Source: Mycolicibacterium aurum
GTDB taxonomy: Bacteria; Actinomycetota; Actinomycetes; Mycobacteriales; Mycobacteriaceae
Direction of reading: 5' to 3'
Assembly (NCBI RefSeq): GCF_900637195.1
Contig: NZ_LR134356.1
Span: forward strand, 3,472,001-3,536,000
Length of the DNA stretch: 64,000 bases
The notes below the pieces were generated by a model, which saw nothing but the letters and a program-made list of their open reading frames with translations, ran no database searches and was not told where the DNA came from. The position numbers and the translations under genes were made by a program. Shown here in pieces: positions 54,464-64,000 of the stretch (positions are counted from its first letter, which is position 1; each line of letters opens with the position of its first letter).

Positions 54464-55391
54464 CAACTGCGAGTCGTGACGGCGCGGGTACCGGTGAGGG
54501 CGCGTCGATGCTCTCGGCCGGTTCGATCGGCGCGGCCTCGTCATCGGAGACAGCGGCCTCCCGCCGCGCCTTGCGCCGGTCACTGAGGCGTGCGACCTGG
54601 ATCGACACCTCCAGCAGGATCGTCATGGCCACCGCCAGGGCGAGCATCGAGAACGGGTCCGAGCCCGGGGTGACGAACGCGCAGAAGATGAACAGGCCCA
54701 TGATCAAGCCGCGACGCCACGCCTTGAGCCGCTCGTAGGTGAGGATGCCGACGAGGTTGAGCATGATGATCAGCAGCGGGAATTCGAAGCTGATCCCGAA
54801 CACCAGCAGCAGGTTGATGAGGAAGCCGAAGTACTGGTCGCCCGACAGGGCTGTCACCTGCACATCGCTGCCGACGGTCAGCAGGAAGCTCAACGCCTTC
54901 GACAGCACCACGTAGGCCAGGATGGCGCCCCCGATGAATAACACCGCCCCGACCATCACGAACGCCACCGCGAAGCGGCGCTCCTTGGCGTAGAGCCCAG
55001 GCGTGATGAATGCCCATACCTGGTACAGCCACACCGGGCAGGCCAGGACGATGCCTGCGGTCATGCCGACCTTGAGCCGCAGCATGAACTGGTCGAACGG
55101 CGCGGTGGCCAGGAGCCGGCATCCGCCGTCTTCGGTGATGGACGCCCTGGCGGATTCCGGCAGTGCGCAGTAGGGGCCGCGCAGCCAGTCGCCGAGGCTG
55201 GGCAGCCCGAACAAGCCGTGGCTGTACCACCAGAACCCGAAGATCGTCGTCACGAGGACGGCGAGGACGGCGATCAGGAGCCTGCTGCGCAGTTCGGCGA
55301 GGTGGTCGACCAACGACATGGTGCCGTCGGGGTTCGTTCGTGAACGTCGCTGCCGAGGGTTGAGCTTGGTGAGAAGTCCGGATATCTGCAC
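54447..55391 (-). CDS. tatC: Twin-arginine translocase subunit TatC
   Basis: A 314-residue membrane protein, the receptor for twin-arginine signal peptides. Six helices are visible; the N-terminal [20 protein letters not shown] motif with the conserved Glu is typical, and the cytoplasmic Phe/Pro-rich loops match mycobacterial TatC. The Asp/Glu/Pro-rich C-terminal tail (about 275-314) is extra and variable. The start is GTG 55391, giving the 20-residue basic leader seen in mycobacteria. Confidence 0.97.
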   Translation of the reverse strand: MQISGLLTKLNPRQRRSRTNPDGTMSLVDHLAELRSRLLIAVLAVLVTTIFGFWWYSHGLFGLPSLGDWLRGPYCALPESARASITEDGGCRLLATAPFDQFMLRLKVGMTAGIVLACPVWLYQVWAFITPGLYAKERRFAVAFVMVGAVLFIGGAILAYVVLSKALSFLLTVGSDVQVTALSGDQYFGFLINLLLVFGISFEFPLLIIMLNLVGILTYERLKAWRRGLIMGLFIFCAFVTPGSDPFSMLALAVAMTILLEVSIQVARLSDRRKARREAAVSDDEAAPIEPAESIDAPSPVPAPSRLAVDDEAT

Positions 55392-55463
55392 GGGGTTGCC
55401 TAGAAGCCGATCACGGGCACGAACTCATCGACGCGGCACAGACCGCATCGATCAGTGACCGGG

Positions 55464-55721
55464 TCAGGCTGGGCGTTTGTCCGACGTCGTCTCGGACGGG
55501 GCCTGGGTGGCACTGCCTGCTGCCGGATCCGGAACACGCTCGGATGAGATCTGCGTCGGCTGCTCCGGCTTCGAATCGGCCTGCATCTCCTTGATCTCGG
55601 ACTTGAAGATGCGCATCGACTTACCCAGCGAGCGTGCCGCGTCGGGGAGCTTCTTGGCACCGAAGAGCAGCACGAACACCGCGATGACGATCACCCAGTG
55701 CCAGGGTTGTAGACCACCCAA
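55464..55721 (-). CDS. tatA: Twin-arginine translocase subunit TatA
   Basis: An 85-residue pore-forming component. The N-terminal membrane helix ([20 protein letters not shown]), the FGAKKLPD hinge and the amphipathic helix [16 protein letters not shown] are standard. The tail is Glu/Pro/Ser-rich. The start codon is a TTG at 55721, eight bases after GGAGG; this rare start is supported by the ribosome site and by the protein beginning MGGLQPW. TatC follows 72 bases downstream. Confidence 0.95.
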   Translation of the reverse strand: MGGLQPWHWVIVIAVFVLLFGAKKLPDAARSLGKSMRIFKSEIKEMQADSKPEQPTQISSERVPDPAAGSATQAPSETTSDKRPA

Positions 55722-55729
55722 TTTGGTTA

Positions 55730-55734
55730 CCTCC
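55730..55734 (-). promoter_or_regulatory. Ribosome binding site for the TTG start of tatA
   Basis: GGAGG on the minus strand, eight bases before the TTG codon at 55721. There is no ATG or GTG nearby that gives a full TatA. Confidence 0.7.
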
Positions 55735-55751
55735 AGACGTCTGCGCCCAGC

Positions 55752-56738
55752 TTACCCGCCCGCCGAGGCGATGCCGAGCCGATACGCCTCCAGCGCCGCG
55801 GTGGCGGACTGCCGGACCCGGTCGGCCAGCGACGCCGGCTCCAGCACCTGGACGGCCGCGCCGAAGCCCAGGATGAAACGCGCCATCCACTGCTCGGAGG
55901 CGTATGTCATCGCCGCTTCGCAGGAGCCGTCGGGGAATTCGCGAAGCACGCGCAGCGGGTAGTAGTCGAACATCCACGCCGCGGACCGCTCGATCAGCAG
56001 CGTCGCCGTCGGCAGTGACGGGTCGGCGGTGTCGGGATCGAAGAGCGAGGTGTCCGGGCCCGCCTCGACCGCGGGCGAGGGCGGCACCGCGGGCTCGTCG
56101 AGCACTCTCGCGTCGACGATGCGGTCGAAGCGGAACAGCCGCACCGCCTCGGCGGACCGGCACCACGCCTCCAGGTAGCTGTGGTCGGCGACGAGGACGA
56201 TGCGGATCGGGTCGACCACCCGGCTGGACAGCACGTCGTGGGAGGCCGAGTAGTACTCGATCGCCAGCGCACGGTCGTCGCGCACGGCGGTGCGTACCGC
56301 GGCGGCGGCCTCGCTCTCCGCCGGGGCGGGCTCATCGACCGCGGCGCCCTCTACGCCGTGACCCACACGCCCGGCGGCCGACTCGATCTTGGCGATCGCA
56401 CTGCGCGCCGCCTCGGGGTCGACCACGCCGGGCACGTCGACCAGGGCGCGCAACGCGACCAGCACGCCCGTCGCCTCCGGCGAGGTCAGGCGCAGCGGGT
56501 GGTCGATACCGGCCGAGAAGGTGACCTCGATGGTGTCGCCGGAGAACTCGAAGTCGATGAGGTCACCGGGCCCGTAGCCGGGCAGCCCGCACATCCAGAG
56601 CTGGTTGAGGTCGTCACGCAACTGTTTGACACTGACCCCGAGGTCGGATGCCGCCTCGCCGTAGGTGATCTTCGGGTTGGCCTGGAAGTACGGCACCATG
56701 TTGAGCAGCCGCACCAGCCGCGTGCTGATGGCCGTCAC
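55752..56738 (-). CDS. pafC: WYL-domain transcriptional regulator PafC
   Basis: A 328-residue partner of PafB. The N-terminal winged helix covers about 1-65 (TYGEAASDLGVSVKQLRDDL). A WYL domain follows at about 145-225 and a C-terminal WCX extension. With PafB it activates DNA-damage genes independently of LexA in mycobacteria. The start GTG overlaps the pafB stop (GTGA). It precedes tatA by 30 bases, so the paf and tat genes may share a transcript. Confidence 0.95.
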   Translation of the reverse strand: MTAISTRLVRLLNMVPYFQANPKITYGEAASDLGVSVKQLRDDLNQLWMCGLPGYGPGDLIDFEFSGDTIEVTFSAGIDHPLRLTSPEATGVLVALRALVDVPGVVDPEAARSAIAKIESAAGRVGHGVEGAAVDEPAPAESEAAAAVRTAVRDDRALAIEYYSASHDVLSSRVVDPIRIVLVADHSYLEAWCRSAEAVRLFRFDRIVDARVLDEPAVPPSPAVEAGPDTSLFDPDTADPSLPTATLLIERSAAWMFDYYPLRVLREFPDGSCEAAMTYASEQWMARFILGFGAAVQVLEPASLADRVRQSATAALEAYRLGIASAGG

Positions 56739-57760
56739 AGCTGGTCCACCTCCAGTGCGCCGGTGCGGGCGCGGTCCACGGTCGAAAGGTGACCTTCCAG
56801 GCGGGCGATGACGTCGTCGCGCAGCGATTCGGGTTCCAGTGCCACGGCGTCGGCGCCGTACCCGGCCACCTCCCTGGCGAGCCTGTCGAACGTGCCCATG
56901 TCGACGGTGATCTCCTCACCCTCCCGTCCCCCGACGGTCCTCGGACCCACCACGGTGCCGCGGCGGCGCAATGCGGTGGCGCGGCCGTCGGCGATCCACA
57001 CCCGCGCCTGACCGGTCGGCCAGTCGCCCACCACCCGCGCGACGATGTCCCGGAGATTCACATCGGCGGGCCGCTCGACCGCCCCGGCGTCGCCGACCGG
57101 AATCACGTCGGGCCCGATCCTGGACAACCGGAACGTCCGGACCGCGGCGCGGTCCCGGTCGTGACCGACCAGATACCACCGTCCGCGGACGGTGACCACG
57201 CCCCACGGTTCCACGGTGCGGGTCACGTAGGGATCGCTGCGCGAATACCGGTGCGAGAACTGCACCACATGTCCGGAATCGATGGCGGACAACAGGATTC
57301 CGAGAACCTCCTCCGATCCCCGCAGGCCGGGCAGCGCGGCGGTCGACGTGATCGCGACGTCGCCGTCGGGTGCGTCGACGTCGATGCCTGCGGCCCGCAA
57401 CTTCAGCAGCGCACCCTGGGTGGCCGTGATCAGCTCCGGTGACTGCCACAGCTGCGTGGCCACGGCGACGGCAGCGGCTTCGTCGGGGGTCAGCTTCACC
57501 GCGGGCAGCGCGTAGGCCTCCCGGTTGATGCGATAGCCCTCGGTCGGGTCGGTCGTGGACACCCGCCCGGTCTCCAGCGGGATGCCCAGATCGCGGAGTT
57601 CGTTCTTGTCTCGCTCGAACATCCGGGAGAAGGCCTCGTCGCTGGCACCGTCGGAGTATCCGTAGACGGTGTCGCGGATCCGGTCGGCCGTGATGAAGGA
57701 CCGCGTGGACAGCAGCGCGATGACGAGATTCATCAGGCGTTCGACTTTGGAGATCCCCAC
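56735..57760 (-). CDS. pafB: WYL-domain transcriptional regulator PafB
   Basis: A 341-residue regulator. The winged helix at about 1-70 (ITADRIRDTVYGYSDGASDE), a WYL domain at about 160-240 (including VQFSHRYSRSDPYVTRTVEP and GRWYLVGHD), and a C-terminal WCX domain. PafBC binds DNA damage promoters as a heterodimer. The start is GTG 57760. In M. tuberculosis pafA lies next to pafB; here a convergently placed methyltransferase gene lies between. Confidence 0.95.
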   Translation of the reverse strand: MGISKVERLMNLVIALLSTRSFITADRIRDTVYGYSDGASDEAFSRMFERDKNELRDLGIPLETGRVSTTDPTEGYRINREAYALPAVKLTPDEAAAVAVATQLWQSPELITATQGALLKLRAAGIDVDAPDGDVAITSTAALPGLRGSEEVLGILLSAIDSGHVVQFSHRYSRSDPYVTRTVEPWGVVTVRGRWYLVGHDRDRAAVRTFRLSRIGPDVIPVGDAGAVERPADVNLRDIVARVVGDWPTGQARVWIADGRATALRRRGTVVGPRTVGGREGEEITVDMGTFDRLAREVAGYGADAVALEPESLRDDVIARLEGHLSTVDRARTGALEVDQL

Positions 57761-57850
57761 GACGTAGAGCTTAAGGCGCGTTCGGGATCCCGTCGGACAG
57801 GCAGTGAGCGTTTACGCATTGCTGCGGCGCGTCTGACACGATTCTCACCC

Positions 57851-58438
57851 ATGGGCACCCGCTGGCAGGATTCCGACAGGCCCCGTGGCGACGACTACGA
57901 CGCGCGGTGGCAGCATCTGGCGGCCTCGGGCAAGGGCGTGCACGGCGAGGCGGACCTCGTCGAGTCGCTGCTGCGTAGCAGCGGCGGAACCCGGGTGCTG
58001 GACGCCGGGTGCGGAACGGGCAGGGTGGCAATCGAACTCGCGGCGCGCGGTTTCTCGGTGGCCGGGCTCGACGCCGATCCGTCGATGCTGCAGGCGGCCA
58101 GGCGGAAAGCACCGCAGCTGCACTGGATCGAGTGCGACCTCGTCGACACCGGCGCCCACCTGGACGAGACGTTCGACCTGGTCGTGCTCGCGGGAAACGT
58201 GATGATCTTCGTCGACGGCGGGACCGAGGCCGCCGTACTCGAGCAGATGGCGGCCCGGCTGGAGCGGGGCGGCCTGCTGGTGGCCGGTTTCCAGTTGCAC
58301 ACGGGACGGCTGACGCTGGAGCGCTACGACGAGCTGGCGGGCGCCGCGGGCCTGGAGCTGGTGGACCGCTGGTCCACCTGGGACCGGGAGCCGTTTCACG
58401 GCGGCGACTACGCGGTGTCGGTCCACCGACTCACGTAG
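57851..58438 (+). CDS. Class I SAM-dependent methyltransferase
   Basis: A 195-residue methyltransferase. Motif I VLDAGCGTGRVAIELA is at about 48-63, an acidic AGLDADPSML follows (motif II), and DLVVLAGNVM (motif IV). The rest is typical of methyltransferase type 11/12. The substrate is unknown. It is divergent from pafB (91-base gap) and convergent with pafA (6 bases). It separates pafB from pafA; I recall a similar gene here in M. smegmatis, so it is probably a feature of fast-growing species. Confidence 0.9.
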   Translation: MGTRWQDSDRPRGDDYDARWQHLAASGKGVHGEADLVESLLRSSGGTRVLDAGCGTGRVAIELAARGFSVAGLDADPSMLQAARRKAPQLHWIECDLVDTGAHLDETFDLVVLAGNVMIFVDGGTEAAVLEQMAARLERGGLLVAGFQLHTGRLTLERYDELAGAAGLELVDRWSTWDREPFHGGDYAVSVHRLT

Positions 58439-58444
58439 GCCGGC

Positions 58445-59803
58445 TCACATCGACGCGATGAGCCGTTTGACCCGCTCGTCCACCGAGCGGAACGGGTCCT
58501 TGCACAGCACGGTGCGTTGCGCCTGATCGTTGAGCTTGAGGTGCACCCAGTCGACGGTGAAGTCGCGACCGGCCTCCTGCGCCGCGCTGATGAACTCGCC
58601 CCGCAGTTTGGCCCGCGTGGTCTGGGGCGGGGTGTTGACCGCCGCCTCGATGTCCTCGTCGGTGGTGATCCGCGCCGCGAGACCCTTGCGCTGCAACAGG
58701 TCGAACACGCCGCGACCGCGCTTGATGTCGTGGTAGGCCAGGTCGAGCTGGCTGATCTTCGGGTCGGACAGCTCCATGTTGTAGCGGTCCTGGTAGCGCT
58801 GGAACAGCTTGCGCTTGATGACCCAGTCGATCTCGGTGTCGACCTTCGCGAAATCCTGGCTCTCGACCGCATCGAGCTGGCGGCCCCACAGTTCGACGAC
58901 CTGCTGGATCTGGGTGTCGGGTTCGCGGCTCTGGAGGTATTCGACCGCGCGGGCGTAGTACTCGCGCTGGATGTCGAGCGCGCTGGCCTGCCGGCCGCCG
59001 GCCAGGCGCACGGGGCGCCGCCCGGTCAGGTCGTGGCTGACCTCCCGGATGGCGCGGATCGGGTTGTCGAGCGAGAAGTCGCGGAACGCGACACCGGCCT
59101 CGATCATCTCCAGAACCAGCGACGCCGATCCCACCTTGAGCATCGTGGTGGACTCACTCATGTTGGAGTCGCCGACGATGACGTGCAGCCTGCGGTACTT
59201 CTCCGCATCGGCGTGCGGTTCGTCGCGGGTGTTGATGATCGGCCGGGACCGGGTGGTCGCGCTCGACACGCCCTCCCAGATGTGTTCGGCGCGCTGGGAC
59301 AGGCAGAACGTCGCCGCCTTGGGGGTCTGCAGCACCTTGCCCGCTCCGCAGATCAACTGGCGGGTGACCAGGAACGGAAGCAGCACATCGGAGATGCGGG
59401 AGAATTCGCCGGCGCGGACGATCAGATAGTTCTCGTGGCAGCCGTAGGAGTTGCCCGCCGAGTCGGTGTTGTTCTTGAACAGGTAGATGTCGCCGCCGAT
59501 GCCCTCGTCGGCGAGCCGCTGTTCGGCGTCGATGAGCAGATCCTCGAGCACGCGTTCACCTGCGCGGTCGTGCGTCACCAACTGGATCAGGCTGTCGCAC
59601 TCCGCCGTCGCGTATTCGGGGTGGCTGCCCACGTCGAGATACAGCCGCGCACCGTTACGGAGAAAGACGTTGCTGCTACGCCCCCACGACACCACCCGGC
59701 GGAACAGATAGCGGGCCACCTCGTCGGGACTGAGCCGGCGATGGCCGTGGAACGTGCAGGTCACACCGAATTCGGTCTCGATGCCCATGATTCGTCGCTG
59801 CAC
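58445..59803 (-). CDS. pafA: Pup-protein ligase PafA
   Basis: A 452-residue ligase that joins the C-terminal Glu of Pup to lysines of proteins destined for the mycobacterial proteasome. It belongs to the glutamine synthetase-like fold: the ATP and metal site starts with GIETEFGV (Glu9 and Glu11 region), the base Asp57 is in LYLDVGS, and the body has the conserved [15 protein letters not shown]. The sequence is nearly the mycobacterial consensus, and the GTG start gives the standard length. Pup, Dop and proteasome genes are not in the window. Confidence 0.97.
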   Translation of the reverse strand: MQRRIMGIETEFGVTCTFHGHRRLSPDEVARYLFRRVVSWGRSSNVFLRNGARLYLDVGSHPEYATAECDSLIQLVTHDRAGERVLEDLLIDAEQRLADEGIGGDIYLFKNNTDSAGNSYGCHENYLIVRAGEFSRISDVLLPFLVTRQLICGAGKVLQTPKAATFCLSQRAEHIWEGVSSATTRSRPIINTRDEPHADAEKYRRLHVIVGDSNMSESTTMLKVGSASLVLEMIEAGVAFRDFSLDNPIRAIREVSHDLTGRRPVRLAGGRQASALDIQREYYARAVEYLQSREPDTQIQQVVELWGRQLDAVESQDFAKVDTEIDWVIKRKLFQRYQDRYNMELSDPKISQLDLAYHDIKRGRGVFDLLQRKGLAARITTDEDIEAAVNTPPQTTRAKLRGEFISAAQEAGRDFTVDWVHLKLNDQAQRTVLCKDPFRSVDERVKRLIASM

Positions 59804-59915
59804 CTCATCGAGACTACAAGCTGGTCGGCGGACACGGTGGCCGGACACCCGATGACGGGGCGAATACCTGTGGATAACCGGGTGAAGGCCCCCTTGCGGT
59901 CTGCCAGCATGAGCC

Positions 59916-60197
59916 ATGGGGGAAATCGCACATGTCGATCTGGAGCGGTTGCGCCGTGTGGCGGACAGCTTTTCGGGTGCAGCGGCCGAGGTGGCGGGCC
60001 TGAGGTGGCCAAATCTCGATCCTGGCGCGCTGCCCGGCTCCGCGGTGGCAGAGGTGGTGGCGGCGCGGGATCTGATCTCCGGCCCGCTGGACGATCTGGT
60101 CGCCGGCTTGCAGCGCTGGGCGACCGCGGCGCGGGCCGCCGCGGAGGAGTTCCAGCGGACCGACAGCGTCAACGGGACTCGGTTCACACCGCGGTGA
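59916..60197 (+). CDS. Small helical protein, possible type VII-secretion-like partner (Rv2078 type)
   Basis: A 93-residue all-helical protein: [23 protein letters not shown], a Pro-rich turn [12 protein letters not shown], then a second helical stretch to about residue 85. Size and helix-turn-helix shape resemble WXG100/EspB-neighbour proteins, but no clear WXG motif is seen in the turn. It is translated just before the DUF1023 hydrolase, the two sharing one base (TGATG). The pair parallels Rv2078/Rv2079. Function is unknown. Confidence 0.75.
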   Translation: MGEIAHVDLERLRRVADSFSGAAAEVAGLRWPNLDPGALPGSAVAEVVAARDLISGPLDDLVAGLQRWATAARAAAEEFQRTDSVNGTRFTPR

Positions 60198-61807
60198 TGC
60201 GCCCGACCGTGCCTGCGGCGCTGACGTGGCGGCCCGAGGCGCTGCTGACGCCGGCCAGGGAGTGGGACGCCGCCGCGCGCAGACTGTCCGACGTCGTCGA
60301 GTCCGCTGTGGCCGACGCGGACCGGAGTCGGGACCACTGGACCGGGTCCGCAGCCGACGCCGCGCGGGAGCGGGCCTGCCGCATCGCGGACGAGACCGCG
60401 GTGCTGGCGCGCCGGCTGGTGCTGGCGTCGGTGGCGGCGCGCGACGGCGCCGACCAGATCTCGGCGGCCAGGGACGCGGTGCTGGCCCAGCTTGACCTGG
60501 CCCGGCGCGACGGCCTGCAGGTCGCCGACGACGGGACGGTCACCCTCGGCGCCGACCCGGCACGGGTCCTCGTCCTGCTCGCGGGCGGCGCGGACGATGT
60601 GGCCGAGGACATGCTCGCCGTGCGGGCGGCGGAGTTGAGCGTCCGGATACGGGATGCGCTGGTACGGCTGGGGGCCGCGGACGCCGACGCCGCCGACGAC
60701 ATCTCGGCGGCGCTGCGCGCGACCGACGCGGACGCGACCGACGCGCCGGCGGCGACGGTTCCTGCGGGCGCATGGCCTGTGCAGGCCGCCGACGTGGTCG
60801 ACGCGTGGCCGGCGATGAGCCAGGACCGGATCGCCGCACAGGTCGCGGCGATGACTCCCGAGCAGCGTGAGCGCCTGGTCGCCGCATTCCCCCAGCGGGT
60901 CGGCAACACCGACGGGATCCCCTGGGAGATGCGCATCGCGGCGAACCGTCGCAACATCGCGGCGGCTGTCCTGGCCGAGTCCGGCTTGGACGAGGGGTCA
61001 CGTCGCCGCATCGAGTTCTACCGCGGCCTGCTCGGCGAGGTCGATGATCCGGCAGGCGGCGCGCGGACCACCCGCAAGATCGTGGCCTTCGACCCGGGCC
61101 GGGCCTCCCTGGTGGAACTCAACGGCGATCTCGCCACCGCGCGCAGCGTTGCGGTGCTGGTGCCCGGGGTGAACACCACCATCGAGGGCTCGGCCGCCAA
61201 CACCGCCACCGCACGCCGCTTCGTGACGGAGACGGGCGGCGACGTCGCCGTGATCACCTACCTCGGAGGACCGTTCCCGCAGGTCCACGACCCGGCGGCG
61301 GTGCTGTTCGATGCCGCCGACCCGCGGTATGCACTGGACATGGCGCCACGGCTGGTGGCCTTCACCGAGGACGTCGATCGCCAGGTCGGCGATGCGGTGC
61401 CGGTGACGGTGATCGGACATTCATACGGTGGGTCGGTCGTCGGGACCGCCGAGACGCTGGGGCTCACCTCGGACCGCACCCTGTTCCTGGCGGCAGCAGG
61501 CGCCGGGGTCGGTGTGGACGACGCCGGCGACTGGCGAAACCGCAACGCGGGCGTGCTGCGCTTCTCGATGACCGCGCCCGGTGACTTCATCGAGCTGGTC
61601 CAGGGCATTCCGGGGGGACCCCACGGCGCCGACCCTGACGAGCTCGACGGCGTAATCCGATTGAGCACAGGCAATTACGATGACGGACGACCGGTGGCGG
61701 GCTGGGAGGCGCACTCCGGCATGCTGAACCGGCCGTCGGTTTCGTGGCGGACCATCCTTGCGGTGATCGCCGGACCTATTCCCCAGCCCAGCCCAGTCGG
61801 CCGCTGA
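60197..61807 (+). CDS. DUF1023 alpha/beta hydrolase with WxG-containing N-terminal helical domain (Rv2079 type)
   Basis: A 536-residue protein. Residues 1-170 are helical, with a W48-T-G50 motif in [15 protein letters not shown] that resembles the turn of WXG100 and EspB-like secreted proteins. A linker follows, then the DUF1023 alpha/beta hydrolase domain (about 235-520) with the nucleophile elbow GHSYGGS (Ser409), and His513 is a candidate for the triad His (EAHSG). Members are candidate ESX-linked esterases in actinobacteria. The start is ATG 60197; GTG 60194 is possible. The 3' end overlaps the convergent IclR gene by 32 bases. Confidence 0.82.
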   Translation: MRPTVPAALTWRPEALLTPAREWDAAARRLSDVVESAVADADRSRDHWTGSAADAARERACRIADETAVLARRLVLASVAARDGADQISAARDAVLAQLDLARRDGLQVADDGTVTLGADPARVLVLLAGGADDVAEDMLAVRAAELSVRIRDALVRLGAADADAADDISAALRATDADATDAPAATVPAGAWPVQAADVVDAWPAMSQDRIAAQVAAMTPEQRERLVAAFPQRVGNTDGIPWEMRIAANRRNIAAAVLAESGLDEGSRRRIEFYRGLLGEVDDPAGGARTTRKIVAFDPGRASLVELNGDLATARSVAVLVPGVNTTIEGSAANTATARRFVTETGGDVAVITYLGGPFPQVHDPAAVLFDAADPRYALDMAPRLVAFTEDVDRQVGDAVPVTVIGHSYGGSVVGTAETLGLTSDRTLFLAAAGAGVGVDDAGDWRNRNAGVLRFSMTAPGDFIELVQGIPGGPHGADPDELDGVIRLSTGNYDDGRPVAGWEAHSGMLNRPSVSWRTILAVIAGPIPQPSPVGR

Positions 61808-62567
61808 TCTGGTCCGCGGCCGCGATGGTCTGCTTCGCCACCTCGTCGAAACGGTCCGCGGCCAGTCGGTATGACGGACCCGAAACACTCAGTGCGGCAA
61901 TGACTTGTGCGTGGGCGTCGTAGACCGGCGCGGCCACGGCGTTCAAACCCACCTCGAGCTCCTCGGTGACGCTGGCCCAGCCACGCTCGCGCACCGTGTG
62001 CAGTTGCGCCTCCAGATCGGGCACGCTGGTGACGGTGAGCTCGGTGAACGCCGTCAGCGGGCCGTGTAGCCGAGCGCGGACATCGTTGACGTCCAGGCCC
62101 GAGAGCAATACCTTTCCGCTGGACGTCGCGTACGCCGGGCAGCTCTGCCCCACCCAGGTACGGAGCGTGATCTCCGACGGGCCGATGGCTTCGACGATGT
62201 TGACGATGCGGTCCTGGTCCAGGACAGCAAGATTGGCGGTCTCGCCGACGTCGGCGCTGAGAATGTCGCAGGCGTCCTGGCCCAGTGTGACCAGGCTGGT
62301 CCGCCCTCCCGCGACGTGGGCCAGGCGCGGGATCGCGAAACCGAGCCGGTACTTGCCGCGTTCGGAGATCTGCTCGACGAACCCGCGGGTCTCCAGCACC
62401 GCGATCAGCCGTGACACCGTCGACTTGTGCACGCCCAGCTCAGCGGCGATCTCGGTGACCCCGGCCTGACCGAGACCCGCGACGATTTCGAGGACCTGCA
62501 GCGCCCGGTCCACGGATTGCACGGCGGCGGGTGGATCGCCGGGTACAGAGTCGTCGCGGGTGGCCAT
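61776..62567 (-). CDS. IclR-family transcriptional regulator
   Basis: A 263-residue regulator. The N-terminal winged helix (about 15-70) includes VTEIAAELGVHKSTVSRLIA; the effector domain (about 85-255) has the ATSSGKVLLSGL motif and a C-terminal VYDAHAQVIAALSVSGPSYR. IclR proteins control small carboxylate or aromatic catabolism; no target is adjacent. It is 12 bases downstream of the CBS/nucleotidyltransferase gene on the same strand. Confidence 0.9.
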   Translation of the reverse strand: MATRDDSVPGDPPAAVQSVDRALQVLEIVAGLGQAGVTEIAAELGVHKSTVSRLIAVLETRGFVEQISERGKYRLGFAIPRLAHVAGGRTSLVTLGQDACDILSADVGETANLAVLDQDRIVNIVEAIGPSEITLRTWVGQSCPAYATSSGKVLLSGLDVNDVRARLHGPLTAFTELTVTSVPDLEAQLHTVRERGWASVTEELEVGLNAVAAPVYDAHAQVIAALSVSGPSYRLAADRFDEVAKQTIAAADQISGRLGWAGE

Positions 62568-62579
62568 TGCCCAGCCACC

Positions 62580-64000
62580 CTATACGCCGGTGAACCCGAG
62601 GTTGCCGACTCGTCGCCGTACCGCGGCGATCTCGCGCAGCCCGTCGCCGAGCAGGCTGCGGTTCAGCGGCGACAGCTCCGACATCGTGACGATGTCGCCG
62701 GGGGTATGGCCCGCGGCGATCTGCTCGACCTGGTGGGCCATCCGGAGTCGCTGCAGCATCGCGAACACGTCACACAGTGTCCGCGCGTCGGTCTCGCTGA
62801 CGGCGCCGGCCTGCGCCGCGGCCGCCAGTCGGGCCGGGGTGGTGGCCGAGGTGACCCCCGCGGTCAGCCCGCCCCATCGGGCGAGGTTGACGATCGGCGT
62901 GACGGCGTGGTTCTTCAGATCGAATGTGCCACCGCGGCGCGACACCACGTCACGCAGCGAGCGGGTCCGCACCTTCCCCGACAGCGCGTCGAGCAGTTGC
63001 AGGCGCAACGCATTGGGATGCTCGCGGCGGATGCGTTGGTAGGCGGCGGGCACGGTGTGCAGCGCGGGATCTCCCCACACCACTCTGGCGTCGATCAGCA
63101 GAGACGAGAACATCAAGCCGCGGTCGCGCAGCGGATCTTCCAACCACCCGCGCGCCGCGTGCCGCCACTCCGATTGCGACCGGGAGAACCGCGGCTTGGC
63201 CGCGATCGCGCCATTGCGGTCGGACGGTAATCCGCATGCGTCGAGCAGGTCGTGCACCTCGGTGGCCACCGCTCGCAGCCGCGGAGCGTGGTCGGCGATG
63301 TCGTCGCGCCAGGACAGCGCGCTGTCGACGTCGGAGGACGGCATGGCTTCGCGGCGCGCGACACTGCCGAGGGTCAGCCACGCGAATCCGTCGGCAGTGG
63401 CGCTGTCGTGTTGCGCCAGCACGAGTTCCAGTGCGCGACGAACCAGGCTGTCGATGACGACCGACAGGATGGCGCTGGTTGCACTGGCTTTGGTGCCGTT
63501 GCGGTACAGGTCGACGGCGGTTCCGGTGACGCGCTGACCCACCTGCTGCAGCTGGGCTGCGTCGGCGGCCTGCGCAATGGAGCGACGCAGCATGAAGCTC
63601 TGCCGCGCCGACGCGGCGAGCAGGTCGGCGTCTTCGAGAACACCGAGGACCTCGCCCCGCGTTGTCAGCACCGGCATATGCCGCAGACCGCATTCCAGCA
63701 TCTCCATCAGCACGCTGTCGGCGGTCAGGTCGGCGGTGACGGTGCGGGCGGGAGCACTCATCACCCGCTCGATCGCCACGTCGACCGGCAATCCGGCCGC
63801 CACCACCCGGGTGCGCAGGTCACGGTCGGTGAAGATGCCGAGGCCGCCATCGCGCTGCCGGATCAGCGCGTAGGACACGTGATGCTCGGTCATCTGCACC
63901 ACGACGTCGCGCACCGACTCCGCGGGGTGGACCACCAGTACGTCCCCGCGCACGAGTTCGGCAACGGGTCTGCTGTCGGTGGCGGGCGCGATCGTGGGCC
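62580..64000 (-). CDS. CBS-domain/DUF294 putative nucleotidyltransferase (partial, N-terminus outside window)
   Basis: The frame is open from the right window edge to a stop at 62580, at least 473 residues. Order: a CBS pair (from about 64000 to 63600, ALIRQRDGGLGIFTDRD and HMPVLTTRGEVLGVLEDADL), then a DUF294 GlnD-like nucleotidyltransferase domain with GSVARREAMPSSDVDSAL and the Asp pair, then a DUF294 C-terminal helical domain. Relatives usually begin with a cyclic-nucleotide-binding domain, which would lie beyond the edge. A signalling role is suspected for the family; the modified target is unknown. Confidence 0.87.
   Translation of the reverse strand, partial: PTIAPATDSRPVAELVRGDVLVVHPAESVRDVVVQMTEHHVSYALIRQRDGGLGIFTDRDLRTRVVAAGLPVDVAIERVMSAPARTVTADLTADSVLMEMLECGLRHMPVLTTRGEVLGVLEDADLLAASARQSFMLRRSIAQAADAAQLQQVGQRVTGTAVDLYRNGTKASATSAILSVVIDSLVRRALELVLAQHDSATADGFAWLTLGSVARREAMPSSDVDSALSWRDDIADHAPRLRAVATEVHDLLDACGLPSDRNGAIAAKPRFSRSQSEWRHAARGWLEDPLRDRGLMFSSLLIDARVVWGDPALHTVPAAYQRIRREHPNALRLQLLDALSGKVRTRSLRDVVSRRGGTFDLKNHAVTPIVNLARWGGLTAGVTSATTPARLAAAAQAGAVSETDARTLCDVFAMLQRLRMAHQVEQIAAGHTPGDIVTMSELSPLNRSLLGDGLREIAAVRRRVGNLGFTGV

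Noticed and set aside
51908..54586. 892-codon open frame on the plus strand opposite helY
   Set aside because: Composition is Arg/His/Gly-rich without any domain; it is a high-GC codon shadow of the helicase gene.

Overview
The window is high-GC (roughly two thirds G+C), densely coded DNA from a fast-growing mycobacterium (Mycolicibacterium-type). The assignment rests on RbpA, PafA, TatC and a biliverdin-reductase-like F420 protein that closely match the mycobacterial forms I remember. It also rests on several F420- and mycofactocin-type enzymes, GTG starts, GTGA/ATGA gene overlaps and leaderless-looking promoters. The right half follows, from memory, the gene order of M. tuberculosis Rv2049c to Rv2097c. 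No rRNA, tRNA, CRISPR array, IS element or prophage was seen, and no gene-free stretch exceeds 300 bases.

Layout. 1-1829: end of a polyamine-type ABC transporter operon (binding protein tail and two permeases). 1910-3151: a Ddn-like F420 protein and an EamA exporter. 3286-3807: a secreted collagen-like repeat protein. 3804-12343: a catabolic island with two TetR regulators, three mycofactocin-coupled SDR dehydrogenases, a two-domain CMD-like protein, an aldehyde dehydrogenase, a cytochrome P450 and an atypical crotonase. Palindromic candidate operators lie beside both regulators. 12391-22701: mixed metabolic and envelope genes, including LysR, metallo-beta-lactamase, DoxX fused to an 11-residue repeat tail, a triple DUF4333 lipoprotein, copper amine oxidase and a carboxylesterase. 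22840-24805: an ECF sigma factor/anti-sigma pair of SigL/RslA type, in which the anti-sigma factor lacks its zinc motif, and a winged-helix protein.

24967-31199: the rbpA, ppm1, lnt, amidohydrolase, fxsA and F420-type block. 31284-47388: aerobic cobalamin synthesis genes (cobN, cobG, cobH, cobIJ, cobL). They are interrupted by an AraC/VOC pair, a 32-residue membrane peptide, an osmoprotectant ABC transporter, a TauD-type dioxygenase and a TetR/phosphotransferase operon. cobK and cobM are not in their usual place. 47403-59803: a DprE2-like reductase, F420 biliverdin-reductase-like protein, pepE, exonuclease, DUF4333 protein, helY, tatC, tatA, pafC, pafB and pafA (Pup ligase); a methyltransferase gene on the other strand separates pafB from pafA. 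59916-64000: a small helical protein coupled to a DUF1023 alpha/beta hydrolase with a WxG motif, an IclR regulator and a CBS/DUF294 nucleotidyltransferase cut by the window edge.

The most interesting unit is the 3.8-12.3 kb island. It looks like a self-contained inducible pathway in which a P450 hydroxylates a hydrophobic substrate, mycofactocin-linked dehydrogenases oxidise the alcohol, and an aldehyde dehydrogenase and crotonase process the product. The substrate is unknown.
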